Shown: positions 9,895 to 22,859 of the stretch, piece after piece
Layout of the letters: each line of letters starts with the position of its first letter
Position numbering within the stretch: position 1 is the stretch's first letter
Notes under the pieces: generated by a model
What the model was told of the DNA's origin: nothing
Seen by the model: only the letters and a program-made list of their open reading frames with translations
The model's database searches: none
Origin: Pyropia haitanensis
Lineage: Eukaryota; Rhodophyta; Bangiophyceae; Bangiales; Bangiaceae
Length of the DNA stretch: 64,000 bases
NCBI GenBank assembly: GCA_008729055.1
Contig: SDUX01000004.1
Coordinates: 2,792,172-2,856,171, forward strand
Reading direction: 5' to 3'
Translations under genes and position numbers: made by a program

Positions 9895-12800
9895 TGCGGC
9901 AGCCACAGTCGCCGCAGACAGGGAAGGCGGGCGCAGTCGCCCAGCAGGAGGAGAAGGGGACCAGTCTCCCGGCGTCGTAAAGCAGAAGCTTGCGATGGTT
10001 ACGTGCCGGGGAGGGGAAGAGGGGAGGGGAGGAGGGGGGGAGGACGTCGGTCGACGGCGGCGGCCGAGGAGGACGGGCGCCGGTGGTGGGTGGGCAAGCA
10101 GAGGTGGTGAGGAGGCGCGCCGACCCCCGAGATCCACGTCAAGACGGGGGTACTTTCTTGCAACGCCACCTGGTACTGCACCTAAGTGCGCCGTCCATGG
10201 AATGCCATACTCTTTACACTTGTGCGTGCTTTCCTGGTTTGTCTTCCGGTCTGGTGTATTGGAGTGACGACGACGGCCGTCGCAGCGGGGGCGCCCTCGC
10301 TACAACAGCCCCGACGCCCCGCCGCCCCGCCGAGTAAGCTCAACGAGGGAAGCACGGCGGTGGGCGGCGGGCCACATCGCCCCACCCGGGGCGGAGGACG
10401 CCCCGTGCCGGCAGGCGACGCGGGGGACGGGCCAACAGAGGCGATTCCCGCCGGCCAGCCACACGATCCGACGGGGCAGGGCTGAGCCGGTCCGAGGCGC
10501 CCACCGCCCCGGCCGTACATCCATGGCGCACGCGGGGCGGTTTTCAAGGGACAGCTCTTCCGTACCGCATCAGCCCGTATCCCCGTCCCTCATTCGATCG
10601 GCTTCCCCCCCGGCCCTCGCTCGGCATGCTCAGCTGCCCTCCCCGCTTCTTCTTGGCCCTCGTCCGTCCTCCCCGTCGCCATCCCCCGCCCCCTCCCCCA
10701 TTCTGTTGCCGCTCCCGCCGCCGCTGTGGCTGCCGCGTCTATTCGCCCGTCTTCCCCAATCGAGTGGTCCACCGCGGTGGAAGGATGGAGGCAGCAGCGG
10801 GAGGGGGGGGGGAATAGAACACTACGGGGGGGGGACGGTGGTTGGAGGGAGGGGAAACTGGGGGATGCGCCGGGGCGGGTCTACGCGACAGCCAACCGCG
10901 GCTCATCGCGGCGCATCGACCGACGACGACTACTTCCGCCACACCTGCACCCACCCCCAGGTCTTTGACCGAGGCGATCACGAGCCCTCACCCGACGGTA
11001 GTCTCATCTCCACAGGCCACCACCCCGGGGCTATGTGCGGTATTTTCCCGTGAGGATGATCGGGGCAGCGCGGGGACAGCCGGGAGGCAGGCGGTGGGTG
11101 GTGAATGTGGATGTGCCCAGGAAGCGGCGGCTGACGTGCAACTTTCTCGCCAACAACGACCTCCGCGGCCACGGCTTGGTGCCATCTGCTACCACCACCA
11201 CCGCCGGTCGGCCACGCTGGTCACGCGCGCACACGGCGGGAGAGGCGGGCGGGAGCGCGTCACCAGCGCGGCGTCGCCGCCGCCCATGGGCCCCTCGCCC
11301 CCCCCGTGCTGCGAGGCGCAGCCGCCCCCGCTCGAGAACCGCCTCGCACCAGGTGCCGGCGGCGGCGCCGCACGCGCGCGGCCGCGCCGCCGGTCGTGCT
11401 TGCGCGCGGCACGGGCGGCGCGCACGTGTGGACGCCGCCGCGGCCGCCCGCCGGTGGACCCCTCATCCCATACCGTGCGGCGCGGAACGCCGCACGTGCA
11501 GCTGGCGCGCGGACGGCCGCCCGTGCCGCTGGCGCTTGTGGCCACCACGTGCGGTCGGCGCTCGGGGGGGGGGCGTGCGGCACGGGCGGCGGCACCCCTC
11601 TTGGTCTCTCCTCCGCACAGGTTTGGAAACCACCGCCGCAGCGGTGGGATGGGTGGCCACGGCCGCTCGGCGGCAGCCGGGCACCGCCGCCGACGGGTAG
11701 GTTTGTGTGCGGCGCGCGTGCGCGGCGAGCGCCAGGTGGCCGCCGCCACGCGCCGACGCGGCTGGGCCGCCGCGGCGAGTACCGCGGCGGGGAGGGCGCG
11801 CCGTGCCGACCGCCCATGTCGCGACGGCCCATGTCGCCACCGGCGGTCACGGATGGCGCACGTGCGGGCGCGGCTCCCGCGGACCCCCACCCCGCGACGG
11901 GCACAGCCAGATACCATCGACGGTGTGCGTGCGCGCCGGCGGGACGGCGCGGCGCGAGTGGCAACCAGCGGGTACCTGCGTGACCTGTGCACACGCAAGT
12001 CCGCACCGGTCACAAAGCTATAGAAGGATGGTCCCATGCTGCGTGCAGGGCTCGGTGAGCCACACCCCCCAGCCGCGGCCGGCCTACGCTCGCGCTGCTG
12101 TGAACGGGAACAGCCCCCACAGGGTACAGGCGGAGTAGCCGTCTCTTTGGATATCAAAGCGGGCGCGCTCATCCGCCCACCGGCCGGCCACACCCCACAG
12201 CCCCGCGGCCGGCGGGCAGCGGCGTTGCGCCACAACGCGCAGCCTCCTCCTGTAGCGACTAGCCGGCGCCACGGGATGAGTCACGCAACGCCGCGATGCC
12301 CGCACGGTCACGGCGGCGGCCGCGGCCGCACGCGCTGCCACCACGGGCCGCCGCGCGCCAGCGCCACTCGGCACGGACGCCCCCCCCCCCCCGTGAGCGG
12401 CCACCGGGCAGCTCGCTCGGCTCGTTGGCTACGACCGCCGCCGTTTTGTTCTATTTTTCTCTGTCGAGGACCCCGCGTCGGGGCGGCGCCCGGCCGCGCT
12501 GCGCTGCGGGTGGCGCTGCCGCGGCCGCCCCTCTGCCGCTGCCGCCTGGATGGTCGAGCGGCCACCGCTGGGCGGACGGACGGCCGCGCTCGTCCCGTCT
12601 TTACGGCTTGCCGTGCAGGGGGGTACGGACGGCTCCCGTAGCCCTACACGTATCTGTTTTTTTTTTTTGCACGCAGCCTGCGGCGGGGCGTGCCAAGCAC
12701 ACGGGCGGCAGCCGCCATCTCGCCGCCACCCCTACCGCGCCGGGGTGATCCTATCTCCGTCGCCAGGTGCCGCGCGCGTTGGCGGCATCCCGCCATCGCG

Positions 12801-15800
12801 GTCGGCCTCTGCGCCGAGCCGCTCCGCCCTCGGAACGTCGTTTTGCATGTTGCCGCGGCCGGCCGGGCGGCGGCGGGGGGGTGGGGGAAAGGGGGGGGGG
12901 GGGGCGGAGATTGCCCGGTCTGCGCGCGGCGGCGGCGGCGGCCGCCGTCGCCGCCGCCGCCGCCGCCCGCCCGCACCACCTCGCTGGGGCGGCGCGCGCC
13001 ACCGCCGTGCCGACGCGTGACGGGTCGACGCCACCGCGCGGCCGGCGGCGCGGCGGCGCGCGGCGAGCGGCTGGCGGCGACGGCCGCCACGGGCGCGTGT
13101 TGCCCAGACCCAAGGGCGGCGCCGCGGCCGCGGCGGCCGACCCGCCGGCGGCCGCCCCGTCGATTCCCGCCCGCGCGGTGCCGCGCCTGCCCGGGGGGGG
13201 GGGGGGGTGGGGGAGGGAGAGCAGGGGTGAGCGCATAGACCGGCGGCCGCACCCACCTGACACTGGAGCCGACCTCGACGCCCCGTTTTTTTTCTGGTGG
13301 GGGGAGGGGGGGAGGGGGGGGGGGGGGGGGTGGGGAGAGTGTGTGACGCATGGCCAACCGGCGAGGCGGGGCGGCGGGCGTGACGGTGGGGCCGCCGCGC
13401 CGCCGCCGCGGCGTTGCCGCCGCCCGCCCGTTTCGCGCCGCCCGCGCGGCGCGCGGCCGGCGCGCGGCCGGCCGCGCCGCCCGCGGCGGGCGCGTGGGCG
13501 GGGACGGCCCAAGCCTGGGCCCGCCGGGCGGCGACCCCGATCCGCGGGCTCCCCCCCGCCGGCCTGGCGTGGCCAATGGCGGCGGCGGCACCAAGCCGCC
13601 GTGAGCTGAGCTGCCGCCGCCGGCCGCCCACGGGGGGGCGACGGGAACGCCGCCGCCGCGTCTCCTCCTTCCCGCAGACGCTGTCACCGCTGCGCCCCGC
13701 TCTCCCCCCCTCCCACAGAGGCCGTGGCTGTGCGCCAGACGCGCTGGCCATGGTGTTGGCCACTGGCCGGGGGGGGGTGTGGGATCGCGGCCGCATCGGC
13801 AGCAGCCATGTGGCGAAGCGGGGACACGCTGGCCCCGCTTCCCAAAGACCTTCTCCCTTCACTTCACTCACCCCCAAAAGGCCCCTTCCCTTCATCTCAC
13901 GTCCGCAAAACCCCCCCCCCTTCATCTTGCTCTCCAAGACTTTTCACCATGCCTCTCTCCCAAAGAGTCCCCCCCGGCGTGCCCCCCCTTTATCCCACCC
14001 GGTAAGGACACCCGCCCTTTACCTCATCCCTTAAGGACACCCCCCACCTCCACAGACCCGCCCTCTTCATCTCGTCGTTCTAAAGACGCCCCCCCCTTTT
14101 CTCCCCATCTCCCAGCACGCGCCCACCAACGCACCACCCAAAGCGCGTTCCACCGTGGACGTGCGGCCGCACACGGCAAAACAAAGGGACCGCGGCGGCG
14201 CGGCACCGTGAGCGGACCACTCCCGCGTCGCGCCCGGGGCGGTCCGTTCATCCCCTTCCGCTCTTCCCCCCCACTCTGCCACAGAGGCCGTCGCTCGACG
14301 GCTAGTCCGTCTGTTACTACGACAAACGGGGAGCAGGGTTGGGGTGCCGAGTTGGGGGGGACGTACGCCGCGACGGTCGCGGGCATGGCCAGGCGTGTGC
14401 GGCGGGACACGTCGACAGCGCGGGCGACGGCACTCGACCGCTCACCCCCCAATACTGCCTCCTTTGGTAACGACACGGCGCGCATGCGCGGCACAATGAA
14501 CCGTAACCGCCCGGCGGCCGGGAAAGATGCGGCATCCCGCCGGCATCCCCATCCCCCCCCAGCTCCCCTTTTGCCAACCCGCATCCGTCACGCTGACCGA
14601 GGAGCGCCGACCCCGACCCCGACCCCGACGACGGCGGTAGATAGGGAGGGTGGGGGGCAGCGGCTGTAGCGGCAACGCCCACGGAGCGCTCGGGGGGAAA
14701 GGGCCACCGTCTTCCGGCGGTGGCATGCGCGCGCCCCCCTCACGCCACCACCTAGACGACGGCGCGCCGCCGCCCTCCGGGCCACGGCACGTGCGGCGAG
14801 ACGTTGCGCCCGCGGCGTGCCCACGCCTGGTGGCGCCACCGGCGCACCGCGGGGCGCCGCGGCACCGCAGGGGCGCCCGCCCGCCCGGCACACCCCAGAC
14901 TGTCAGCAAGAGGGCGGGCCAGGGGCTGGGGTCCCACCCCTCCCCGAGGCCCCCGGGGGAGCGGAGGACGCCGCGGTGGCGCGGCCACTCCGCCATCGTC
15001 TTCCCAGGAAGAGGAACTCTACACGGGGGCACCGTTGGTGTTACCTCCTGCTGTTTTCTGCTGCTCCTCGACCCCACCGCGGCCGCTGCGGCCACGCCCA
15101 GGGGGAACCCGCCGTCAGAGCTCCCGCCCGCCTTCTGCACTCCGGTGGGAGTGTGGCCCCTCCGCGCCGGGCGCACCCCAGGGGAGACAGAGCCGGAGGG
15201 GGGCGCACGGGTCCCTTGCTGGGCCGCCGGAGGGCCAGCCAAGCCCCCCGCCCCGTCCAGACGGCAGCGCCTCGTCCCGGCCGGGCCGCGGCGCTCGCCG
15301 CGACGCGCGCCGCGCCACCCCCACACACACCCCTCTCCCCTTCCCAGCCACGGCCGCGCACCACAACTTATTCCCCTCCACCTCTCTTTGGCGCGTCGAC
15401 GCCCTTGAGCAGAAGGTATTCAAGCGGGGACCGCAAAAGCGGGGTGGGGTGCAAATAGGCAAGGAGCCACGACGACCGCCCGGCGGCAGCGGTCTCACCG
15501 TCGTTTTGCACCCTCGGTCGCGGCCGACATCCCTGCGCGCAGCGGTCCAATCCCCGTTGCGGCGGGACGAGTCGAGCAGCGCCCAGTCTCAGATTTTTTT
15601 TCTCGATGAGGAGGGGGGGATCCAGCACCGGTCGACTCAACGTGGGGCCCCCGCGCCGTCACCGTGACCGCGCAGTAGGCGGGGTCAGAGGGGCGTGCCG
15701 GATAGATTTGCTCGACAGGGTCTCACCGATTGTGCGGGAGCGCGGGGGTGTGACTCTGCCGCCCCGGGCTGGGCCGCGCGTCCCTCCACTTTCGGCTGCC

Positions 15801-18800
15801 GACGCGCCGCCTGGCAGGCACCGCCAGTCGGCAGTGCCGGGCGCACCAGCCACGCCTCGTTTTTTGCCCCGCTCCTCGGCGGGCGCACGCGACTAGGTAC
15901 GCCCGGGCCGCGGCGCTGACGCACGCGGCGCGTGCGCGCGGCGGCGCTCGGCCGACAGACACAGCCGGTCCGACCGCGGTGGGGCGCACGCGCCCGACTA
16001 TGGGCGCCGCAAAATCTGTGCGCCACGAGATCCACGGTACACCCACCCGCCGCGAGTGCGCACGCACGCGTGACGCCTGCAGGCGGTACCCGTTGTGCTG
16101 GTGCCAAGCGCAGAGAAGATCCACGCCGGAGGACAGAAGGGCAGGCAGATCACGACGTCCACGAGGAGGGGCCGCCGCCTGAATTCGTCGCTGTCCCCCC
16201 GTTCGCCGTCCCGGTCACGATCCCCCACACCCCCTCCCCTCCACATCCCGCACCGGGTACTCGCTGCGTATTGGCCGTCCCACCGCGACCTTCCAATTGG
16301 CCATGACATATGCTAGGCGTTCTGGCGGAATTCTTGACATCTCCCGGGTATCGTCTCACCTCGGTACAACCAGAGAGAAGATCCGCGGCGACTGTCGTTT
16401 CTATCCACACCGGCTGCTCCAGCGCATCCGGCTCTACCCCCAGCTGCTAGGTGATGGGGACGAGGGCTCGTTGGCTGCGCGAGTCCTTTCCCCCCCCCCC
16501 CGCGGCCTCCCGCCCCCGCTAGGGTACCGCGACTGAGATCGCAACCTCTCGTCAAGATCGCAATCTTGACCTGCTTGGTGTACACATCCACCGGTGGGAG
16601 GGGGGGCGACCCATGCCGCTCTCGATGCCGCCGCCCCTCAGCGCGCTGTTCGAATGAACGCCATTGCCGCGCGGACCGGCCGCGCCCTGCCGGCCGCACG
16701 CGCGCGCACAGCCGCACACTGGAACAGGGGGTCGGACAGATGCATGAGTGGCTGGCAGGAAGTAGCAGTACATGGAAGTAAGTATAAATCCGAATTAAAT
16801 CATTCCTTCTTTCCAATGACGCTATATACCGCAGGGTTAGAGCTTGGGGCGGCCGGCAGACGTTGGCTGCGTAGGCCTGGCTGCTGGCGAAGCGGACGCG
16901 CGCCTGCTGGGGGCGTGGGTGGCGGGCGCTGGCGTAGGGGTTGCAATGCAGATTCGATCTGGGGAGAACTGGGTGGCCGCGGCGGGATGCATTGAGACCG
17001 GGGGTTGGGCGGCCGCTGGTGGCGGGGGGTGGAAGCTGGGTGGGGTGGAACGGCTACTGCGAGCGATATGGACGGGGATCAGTTGCAGTGTAGACACGGA
17101 GGCTGGTGCAACCAAGACGCCGCCATCCTATCGAACATCCGAAGTTAGTCGTGCATGCCACTACTCCGCCAGTATTCCACTACCAGCTGCCTCACTCCGC
17201 CACCTGCTAGGCAGCCCCCGCTCCCCTGACGCCCTACAGCGGCAACGCCGCCTCCGACCTGCAGCGGCGAGGCCCCCGCATGAGTAGTCGCACCGCCTAT
17301 CCCACCAGCAGCGGCGCTTCCGTCCCCCACAGTCTGCCGCGCCGAGCGCACCGCAGCGGCCGCCGCCCTGCGTCTGGGTAGCGCGCCGCCTCCCCCACGG
17401 CGCGCCCACCCGAAGTAAGGGGGCTGGTCGGGCTGTTTGAAAAACACCTACACTATGGTACATTTGCGAACGGGCTTTCGGTTTCATTTCACTGTACTTA
17501 TATCGGCGGGAGCAAGAGGTTGCCAGAGAACAGCACAGCCTTCCGTCCATCCGACGTTAATTTCTTCGACGCCTCGCCCCCGGACTGACGCGGTGTACAT
17601 GAGCCAACGGGTCACGCCTCTAGATCTGCAACCTCCGTCCAAGCCCTTCATAGGAGCCCCCGGAACGGCCCCCCGGCCGTTCGTGGTGGACAATACCCGT
17701 CGATGGCCGACGCCCGACGCTTCGTGGCCATCCACTTCGTTGGTGGGGCAGCCTGACGGCCTGAAGCGTCGTCGGACAGGTCCCGCGCCAGCTGGTGGGA
17801 TGGGACCCACCCCCCCCCCCGCCCCCGTCCAAGGGGGGGCTCCTCCTCCCCGCAGTCTCGAGTCCTCCCGCTGCCGATTTGCTGGCGCACCACCCCGCGG
17901 CAAGCCCCCCCTCCCGGAGCGGCACCTGCGGCGGATGAAGCCGAGATCTTTTTGGGAGCGGCGCCCCTCCCCGGCATGTACGGCCGCCGCTGGCCGCGGC
18001 TGGAGCCGCGGCACCCCCCGCCCCCTCCGTCCGTGCCGAAACGTCCCCTCTCGCGTCGCCCCGTCCCCCCCCCCGTTCCCAGTCGGCCCGCTTCTCTCTC
18101 TGTCGCACCCGTCGGCGAGACGGCTGGCCGGGAGTCGGTGCGCGCGGCGACTGGCCAGGCGGCGGCGGCGGCCCCCCCCACCTGCACCCCCCTCTGGAAA
18201 TCGCGCCGCGGCGGTGGCCACCCACGCAGCGGGGCGACCCGCCCCCCCCCCCCTCCGCGGGGACCCCTCCCCCGCCCCCCCACCCCACCCCCGCTGCTGG
18301 ACCAACCTGCCTGCGCGTGCGGCCGGCAGCGCCGCTCCACTCGCCAAAGCGGCTCCTCCCGCCGCCCCGACCCCCGCTGCGCACAGCGACGGGGCCAGCC
18401 GCGGGGGCGGCCTTCCCGGCCGTGGCGGGCGGGCCAGCGTGCCACCCCCCCCCAGCCCGACCAGCAGCGCGGGGCCCACTCGGGGGTCCTCTGCCAGCCG
18501 GCCGTGGGGGGTTGCCGACTGGCGACGTGGGGGGGAGGGGGGGGGGGGACACCACCCCGCCCCCACCCCCTCGGCACGCGACGCTGTGCGCGGGGGCGCG
18601 TCAGCCTCGGCTGTGGCGGGGAGGGGGGGCGGGCGTGGCCGAGCACGCCCGCGGCCGGGCCGGCGGGGGCGGCGGCCCCACTCGCGGGTGGCTAGCCTGG
18701 CCGCGGTGGCCGCGGCGGCGTGGGCGCATAAAACGGGGTGACCGCCCCCTCCGTGACGACAGACACCTCCCCGCCACGCCGCAGACACCTGGGTCTCCGC

Positions 18801-18959
18801 CAGCGTCGACCAGGGCAGCCACCGCCACCGAGTCGCCGGGGTGCCACCCGGCCGCTGCTTGACTCTCCCCCCTCACCCGTGCCTTTTGGACGGAGGCGGC
18901 CGCCCCTCGCGGCCTGGATCATCGCACCCCCCACCCCCTCTCCCACTACACCCACCACC
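9895..18959. other. long gene-poor region
   Basis: Nine kilobases without a supported gene. The part nearest 9895 is the CpeY 5' flank. Frames at 10842-12023, 12767-13609 and 17437-18741 stay open but are Arg/Pro/Ala-rich, have equally long antisense frames and show no domains. The segment starting MSQRVTPLDL at 17599 is the most protein-like of these, but I cannot support it. The stretch 15900-17620 is less GC-rich than the rest. A degenerate minisatellite occupies about 13838-14112. Confidence 0.5.
13838..14112. repeat. degenerate ~30-bp pyrimidine-rich minisatellite
   Basis: About eight imperfect units of 27-48 bases. Each carries a purine core (CAAAGAC, CAAAAGG, CAAAACC, TAAGGAC, TAAAGAC) followed by a C-rich run and CTTCATCTC-like sequence. 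The strand bias is strong: the plus strand is almost all pyrimidine between the cores. No coding function is apparent. Confidence 0.65.
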
Positions 18960-19577
18960 ATGAGCGTCGACACGGAGACATCATGGGGCGGAGCGGGCAG
19001 CCCCGTGTCCATCACGGGCGCCCTTCGGCAGCCGGGTCGCAAGGCGGTGACCGCGCCGCCGCCGTCGCCGTCGCCCTACGTGGCGCGCCGGCAGTCGCTG
19101 CGGTCGGCGGGCGTCTTTGAGCTGGCGCCCGCGCCGGCGGGTGCCGCCGCCACCGCCGGCAGGCCGGTGAGGCCGACACCACTCGGTGGGGCGGCTGGGG
19201 CGGCTGGGGCGGCGGCGGCGGCGGCGGCGGCGGCGGCAGAGGCGGCGGCGGGCCGCGGCGCCTCCCGCCGGAGGGCGGCCGGCGGCAGCAGCGGCCGGCA
19301 GGGGGCGCCCCCCCTCCGCGGGTCGTCTTCCCCGGCCAGCCGCGGGTCGGCGGCGGCCAGCCGCGGCGCGGTGGGTTCCCCTCCACGCGGCGGCAGCGGC
19401 GGCGCCGCCGCGACGGCGGGCCGGTCGTCCACGACGGTGGCGCCGTCCACCCCCCGGCGGCGCCCCGCGCTGACGCCGTCCCCCCCCGCGTCCCCACCGA
19501 CGCGGGCGGCATCGACCAGCGGTGGCGGCGGCGGCGGCGGCGGCGGCAACAGCCGCGGCCGCAGCGGTGGCTATGGC

Positions 19578-19611
<34 letters not shown>

Positions 19612-19637
19612 GCGGCGCCGTCGGCGGCGGCAGCGGC

Positions 19638-19669
<32 letters not shown>

Positions 19670-20484
19670 GCCGCGGCGGCGGCGGTGCCACGGGGTGGTA
19701 GCCGAGACGGGCGCGATTGCCGACGGGCGGGTGGTGCGGTGCTCGCACCGCCCCCGCCGTGGCCGCCGCACCCGCGTCGGCACGCACCCGCCCATCCGCG
19801 GCTGGGCCGCCGCCGCGGGCGGCGGCGGCTGCCACCGCCCGCGGCCCGCCGCCGCGCACACGGCGGGCGGCGGGTGCGGGGAGGGCGCGGTGGGGCGGCC
19901 ATCGTCGCCGGCCGATGCGCCGGTGCTGCTCGTCGCGGGCGTGTGGCGGCTGCTGCGGCGGGTGCTCGCCGACGTGGCGGCGCACCTAGAAGGGGGGTGG
20001 AGCGGGAGGCCGCGCCGGCCACCCCCGCCGCCTGTGCCGCGGAGGCGCCTTTGGCGGCCACGCCGCCACCCACCCCCACCTCCTCCCCCCGCCGCCGCTC
20101 CTCTGCCTCCCCGCCGGCCACCGCCGCGGGCGGCGGCGGCGGGTGCTCCCCGCCCCTGCCGGGGCAGCACGTCGCCGGGGTACCCCCCCTGGCGGCGGCG
20201 CTCCCCCACGCGGCGTCGTCACCCCGGGCGGGCGGCGCGACGGCCCCCCCCGGCGCGACCGCCCCCGGCGGGGTCCCGCCCCCCACCGGCCGCATCGGCC
20301 GCGCGCGCGCGGCGGGCGTCGCCCGCCACTACGCCGCCGCCCGTGAGTGCGTGCGCGAGGCCGCCGCGGGCGGCCGCCCCGCCGCGGTCGCGCTCCTCCG
20401 CCGCGCCCGCGCGACGCACCGGCGGCGGGCGCCGCCGGCGGCGGCCGCCACCGCCGCGCCCGCGTCGGTGGCCGCGGCCGCCGC

Positions 20485-20515
<31 letters not shown>

Positions 20516-20539
20516 GCGGCGGCGGCGGCGGGTGTAGGG

Positions 20540-20574
<35 letters not shown>

Positions 20575-20644
20575 GCCGCCGCGGGCGCCGCTGCCGCCCC
20601 GCCCGCGGGCGCTCTTTTCCATCCCAGAGGGCGGCTGCCGGTGA
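18960..20644 (+). CDS. low-complexity hypothetical protein
   Basis: No family recognised. A Kozak-like CACCATG opens MSVDTETSWGGAGSP at 18960. The next ~60 residues are non-repetitive and basic, with SPSPYVARRQSLRSAGVFEL, which could be a phospho-regulated motif. Long Ala, Gly and Ser runs follow, including an (AGC)10 polyserine tract near 19581-19610. A helical-looking segment, APVLLVAGVWRLLRRVLADV, ends near 19988. There the frame must shift by one base, at a run of six G (19992-19997), to continue as VEREAAPATPAAC. It passes through a basic helix (GRIGRARAAGVARHYAAARE) and ends ALFSIPEGGCR at 20644. An intron instead of a miscounted G run is possible, but I see no convincing splice pair. 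Pyrimidine-rich sequence after the stop suits a 3' UTR. The protein is probably nuclear or cytosolic, about 560 residues and largely disordered. Confidence 0.45.
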
Positions 20645-21482
20645 CGGCCGGCATGGGCGCGGCGGCCGCGGCGGCGGCGGGCGCCGCCGCGTTTCCGTCC
20701 CCGCCCGCCGCCGCGACGGGGCGTGCAACGACTTCTTCCTTCTTCCTACTGTGTATTTTTCTCTCTCTGTCGTTGGCTGTTCTTTGCTTGTGTATGGATG
20801 TGTCTCTGTCTCTGTTTTTTTTTTTTTTGGTTTGGTGCGTGCCCCTGCGCGCTGTGGCTTGCATCTGCTCTCGCATGATGGGCGCGGGTATGGGCTCTCA
20901 CCTGGGCTCTCGACGAGCTTCTCCCCCCCCCCCCCCCCCTCCCGCCCTCTTATTGTGTTTATTATTGCTCTGTCTTTTGACCTACTCTATTTTTCTGCTG
21001 CGCACGCGTTGCCGCGCGCGCCCCGCTCGTATTATTCTTGGACACTAATTTATGATCATTCTATTGGAGCCGCGTGCAGTCGCCCCTGGACGCCCACGTC
21101 GGCACAACACCACGAGTTGATTGGTCCAACGCACCTTTAGACTGCTGTCCACTCCCGTTGGACGCGTCTCCGAGGACGTTGGCCGCTGGTGCAGACCGCC
21201 AGCACGCTGGTCCTTTACGGCCACTGCGCCAGCAGTCTACTCGGCCCCTCGCGACCATGGCGGCCGCCACCGCGTCACCTTTTGGGGTGCCGTGCTGAAC
21301 GGGAGTATCTTCGCACATAGCACAGTGGAATTTCCACTGTGACCAGTCCCCTTGGGTTTCCCTCGGTACATGTCACCCAAAGGGCTGCTTACCGGCGGAT
21401 TCGCCGGCAGTCTCCCCCCGTCTCGGACCCTGTACAGCTCGGAAACCGGTTACGCAGGGGAGTACTTTAGAGGGCAGTTTGG
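20645..21482. other. 3' flank and intergenic DNA
   Basis: GC falls sharply after 20725. T-rich runs at 20815-20830 and AT-rich sequence at 20945-21065 are probably the 3' UTR and terminator region of the preceding gene. No further gene is seen before the MITE. Confidence 0.45.
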
Positions 21483-21971
21483 TTAGAGCATCTCCACCAA
21501 TGCAGCCAAAAGCCAAAAGCCAACTACGTGGCACCCGTTTCACCGGTTTGGCTTTGGCTCTGACTGGTGGGCCGTGTGACGGTCCAAAACTAAGACTGTA
21601 TCACAATTCTTAACCGCTCTGGAGACCACCTTAATGCGCCTCGAGAGCACTCGAATTTTTGGCTCTCAACGGCAGCGGAGCCAACCCCCGCGCCAAACGA
21701 GCCTTTTTGGCGCGGTGTTTTGGCTTTTGGCCAAACGCGGAGCCAACCTGCGCCAATAGGAAGCGTGACCCGTGGCTTGCAGACAGTCCCACAGGACGCT
21801 AGTCCGGCGTGGAATCGGCTGCTCTTTCCAGGCGCCCCACTAGGTGCTTTGCTTGAGACGTGACGTGCGCGGCGTTGGCTTCTCGGTTGGAGTGGCCATT
21901 CACAGTCGCCCACGTTGCACCACGTGTCTCGTTTGGGTTGGCTTTTGGCTCCATTGGTGGAGATGCTCTTA
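21483..21971. mobile_element. MITE with TTA target-site duplication, PIF/Harbinger-like
   Basis: The element body is 21486-21968 (483 bp), bracketed by TTA at 21483-21485 and TTA at 21969-21971. The ends are inverted: both arms read inward GAGCATCTCCACCAATG, then one mismatch (C or G), then AGCCAAAAGCCAA, so 30 of 31 positions match. The left arm repeats the AGCCAAA motif, and further GCCAAA/TTTGGC copies lie inside, so the interior can also fold. No reading frame inside resembles a transposase, so it is non-autonomous. A 3-bp TTA duplication is the known signature of PIF/Harbinger insertion, and GAGCATCTCCA termini recall land-plant MITE ends. The near-identity of the arms suggests recent activity. 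Confidence 0.88.
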
Positions 21972-22553
21972 CGCCCTGTCCGCCTCCAGTATAGACCCCC
22001 CCTCGAGCCGAGTTCCCCCAGGCATCTTCCGCCTGACGTCTCCCCATGTTCCCGCCCGACACGCCGACGCCCACCGGCATGGCAGGCGCCTCGTCGCCTG
22101 ACCCTGTCGCTGGCTGTCGGGCGGCGGTGGGAGGCCCCACCGCCGGCGTCGGTCGGCGGCGGCGCGGCGATCGCGCGGCGCGTCCGCACCACCCCACGAT
22201 GTATCTGTGTCGATACGCCTGACGCGGCAGCCGCTGGTGAGACACCGGGGGGAGCGACGTTCATGGGGACTGCAGGTACGCAGTCGGACGCTGTATGAGT
22301 TGCGCTCTTGGCCGCTCTCTCGCCGACGAGGTCTGCCGCCACCACCAAGTGGAATGACTGCAGAGGCATTTGGAAGCCACGTTTAACAAGTCCAAGTCGC
22401 AGCGAATACATTTTGTCAAGTGGGTTCTGTCGGGCAGTTGTACACATGCACAACCGCCGACCAATCCATGTCGGCGGTACAGAAGAGCCTGCGCACGTCA
22501 ATCTAGCTAGCGCTGCTGCAAATAGTGGACCCCGCTACAGTCCGTATTCGACT
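21972..22553. other. intergenic DNA between MITE and hairpin
   Basis: Mixed-composition sequence with no supported gene. Short open frames on both strands have no domain features. Confidence 0.4.
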
Positions 22554-22601
22554 ATGTGCGGCTTGATTATATGACCCCCCTCACATAACCGAGCCGCACA
22601 T
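22554..22601. repeat. 48-nt hairpin with 21-bp arms
   Basis: The left arm is 22554-22574, the loop is six C (22575-22580) and the right arm is 22581-22601. Ten outer base pairs (ATGTGCGGCT with AGCCGCACAT) are perfect. The inner eleven have three positions that are A-C or T-G in DNA, and part of these could form G-U pairs in RNA. The arms are in exact register with no bulge. It lies between the MITE and the transposase relic and is in no coding sequence. Confidence 0.8.
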
Positions 22602-22859
22602 CGCACGAGATCCGTCCTCAGGTTGACAAAAATGTTCCGCGACAAAACCCATCACATACTTGAGTCGACAAATGCGCGCGCTGTTACGAAGTCCATCCGA
22701 GCAATACGGCAGCGACAAACAGGATGCGGCCGCGTCGTCCGCTGCGCCGCCACCCGCAACGTCACCTGCTACTGTTCATACATGTATCCGCCGGCGTTCG
22801 CCGCAATCTATTTCGGGGTGCTTCCCTGACGCTTCATCATCGCACCACCCCCACGATAC

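Noticed and set aside
17437..18741. 435-codon plus-strand frame starting MKNTYTMVHLRT
   Set aside because: The peptide near 17599 looks natural for about 60 residues, but an equally long antisense frame exists, there is no domain, and the rest is compositional.
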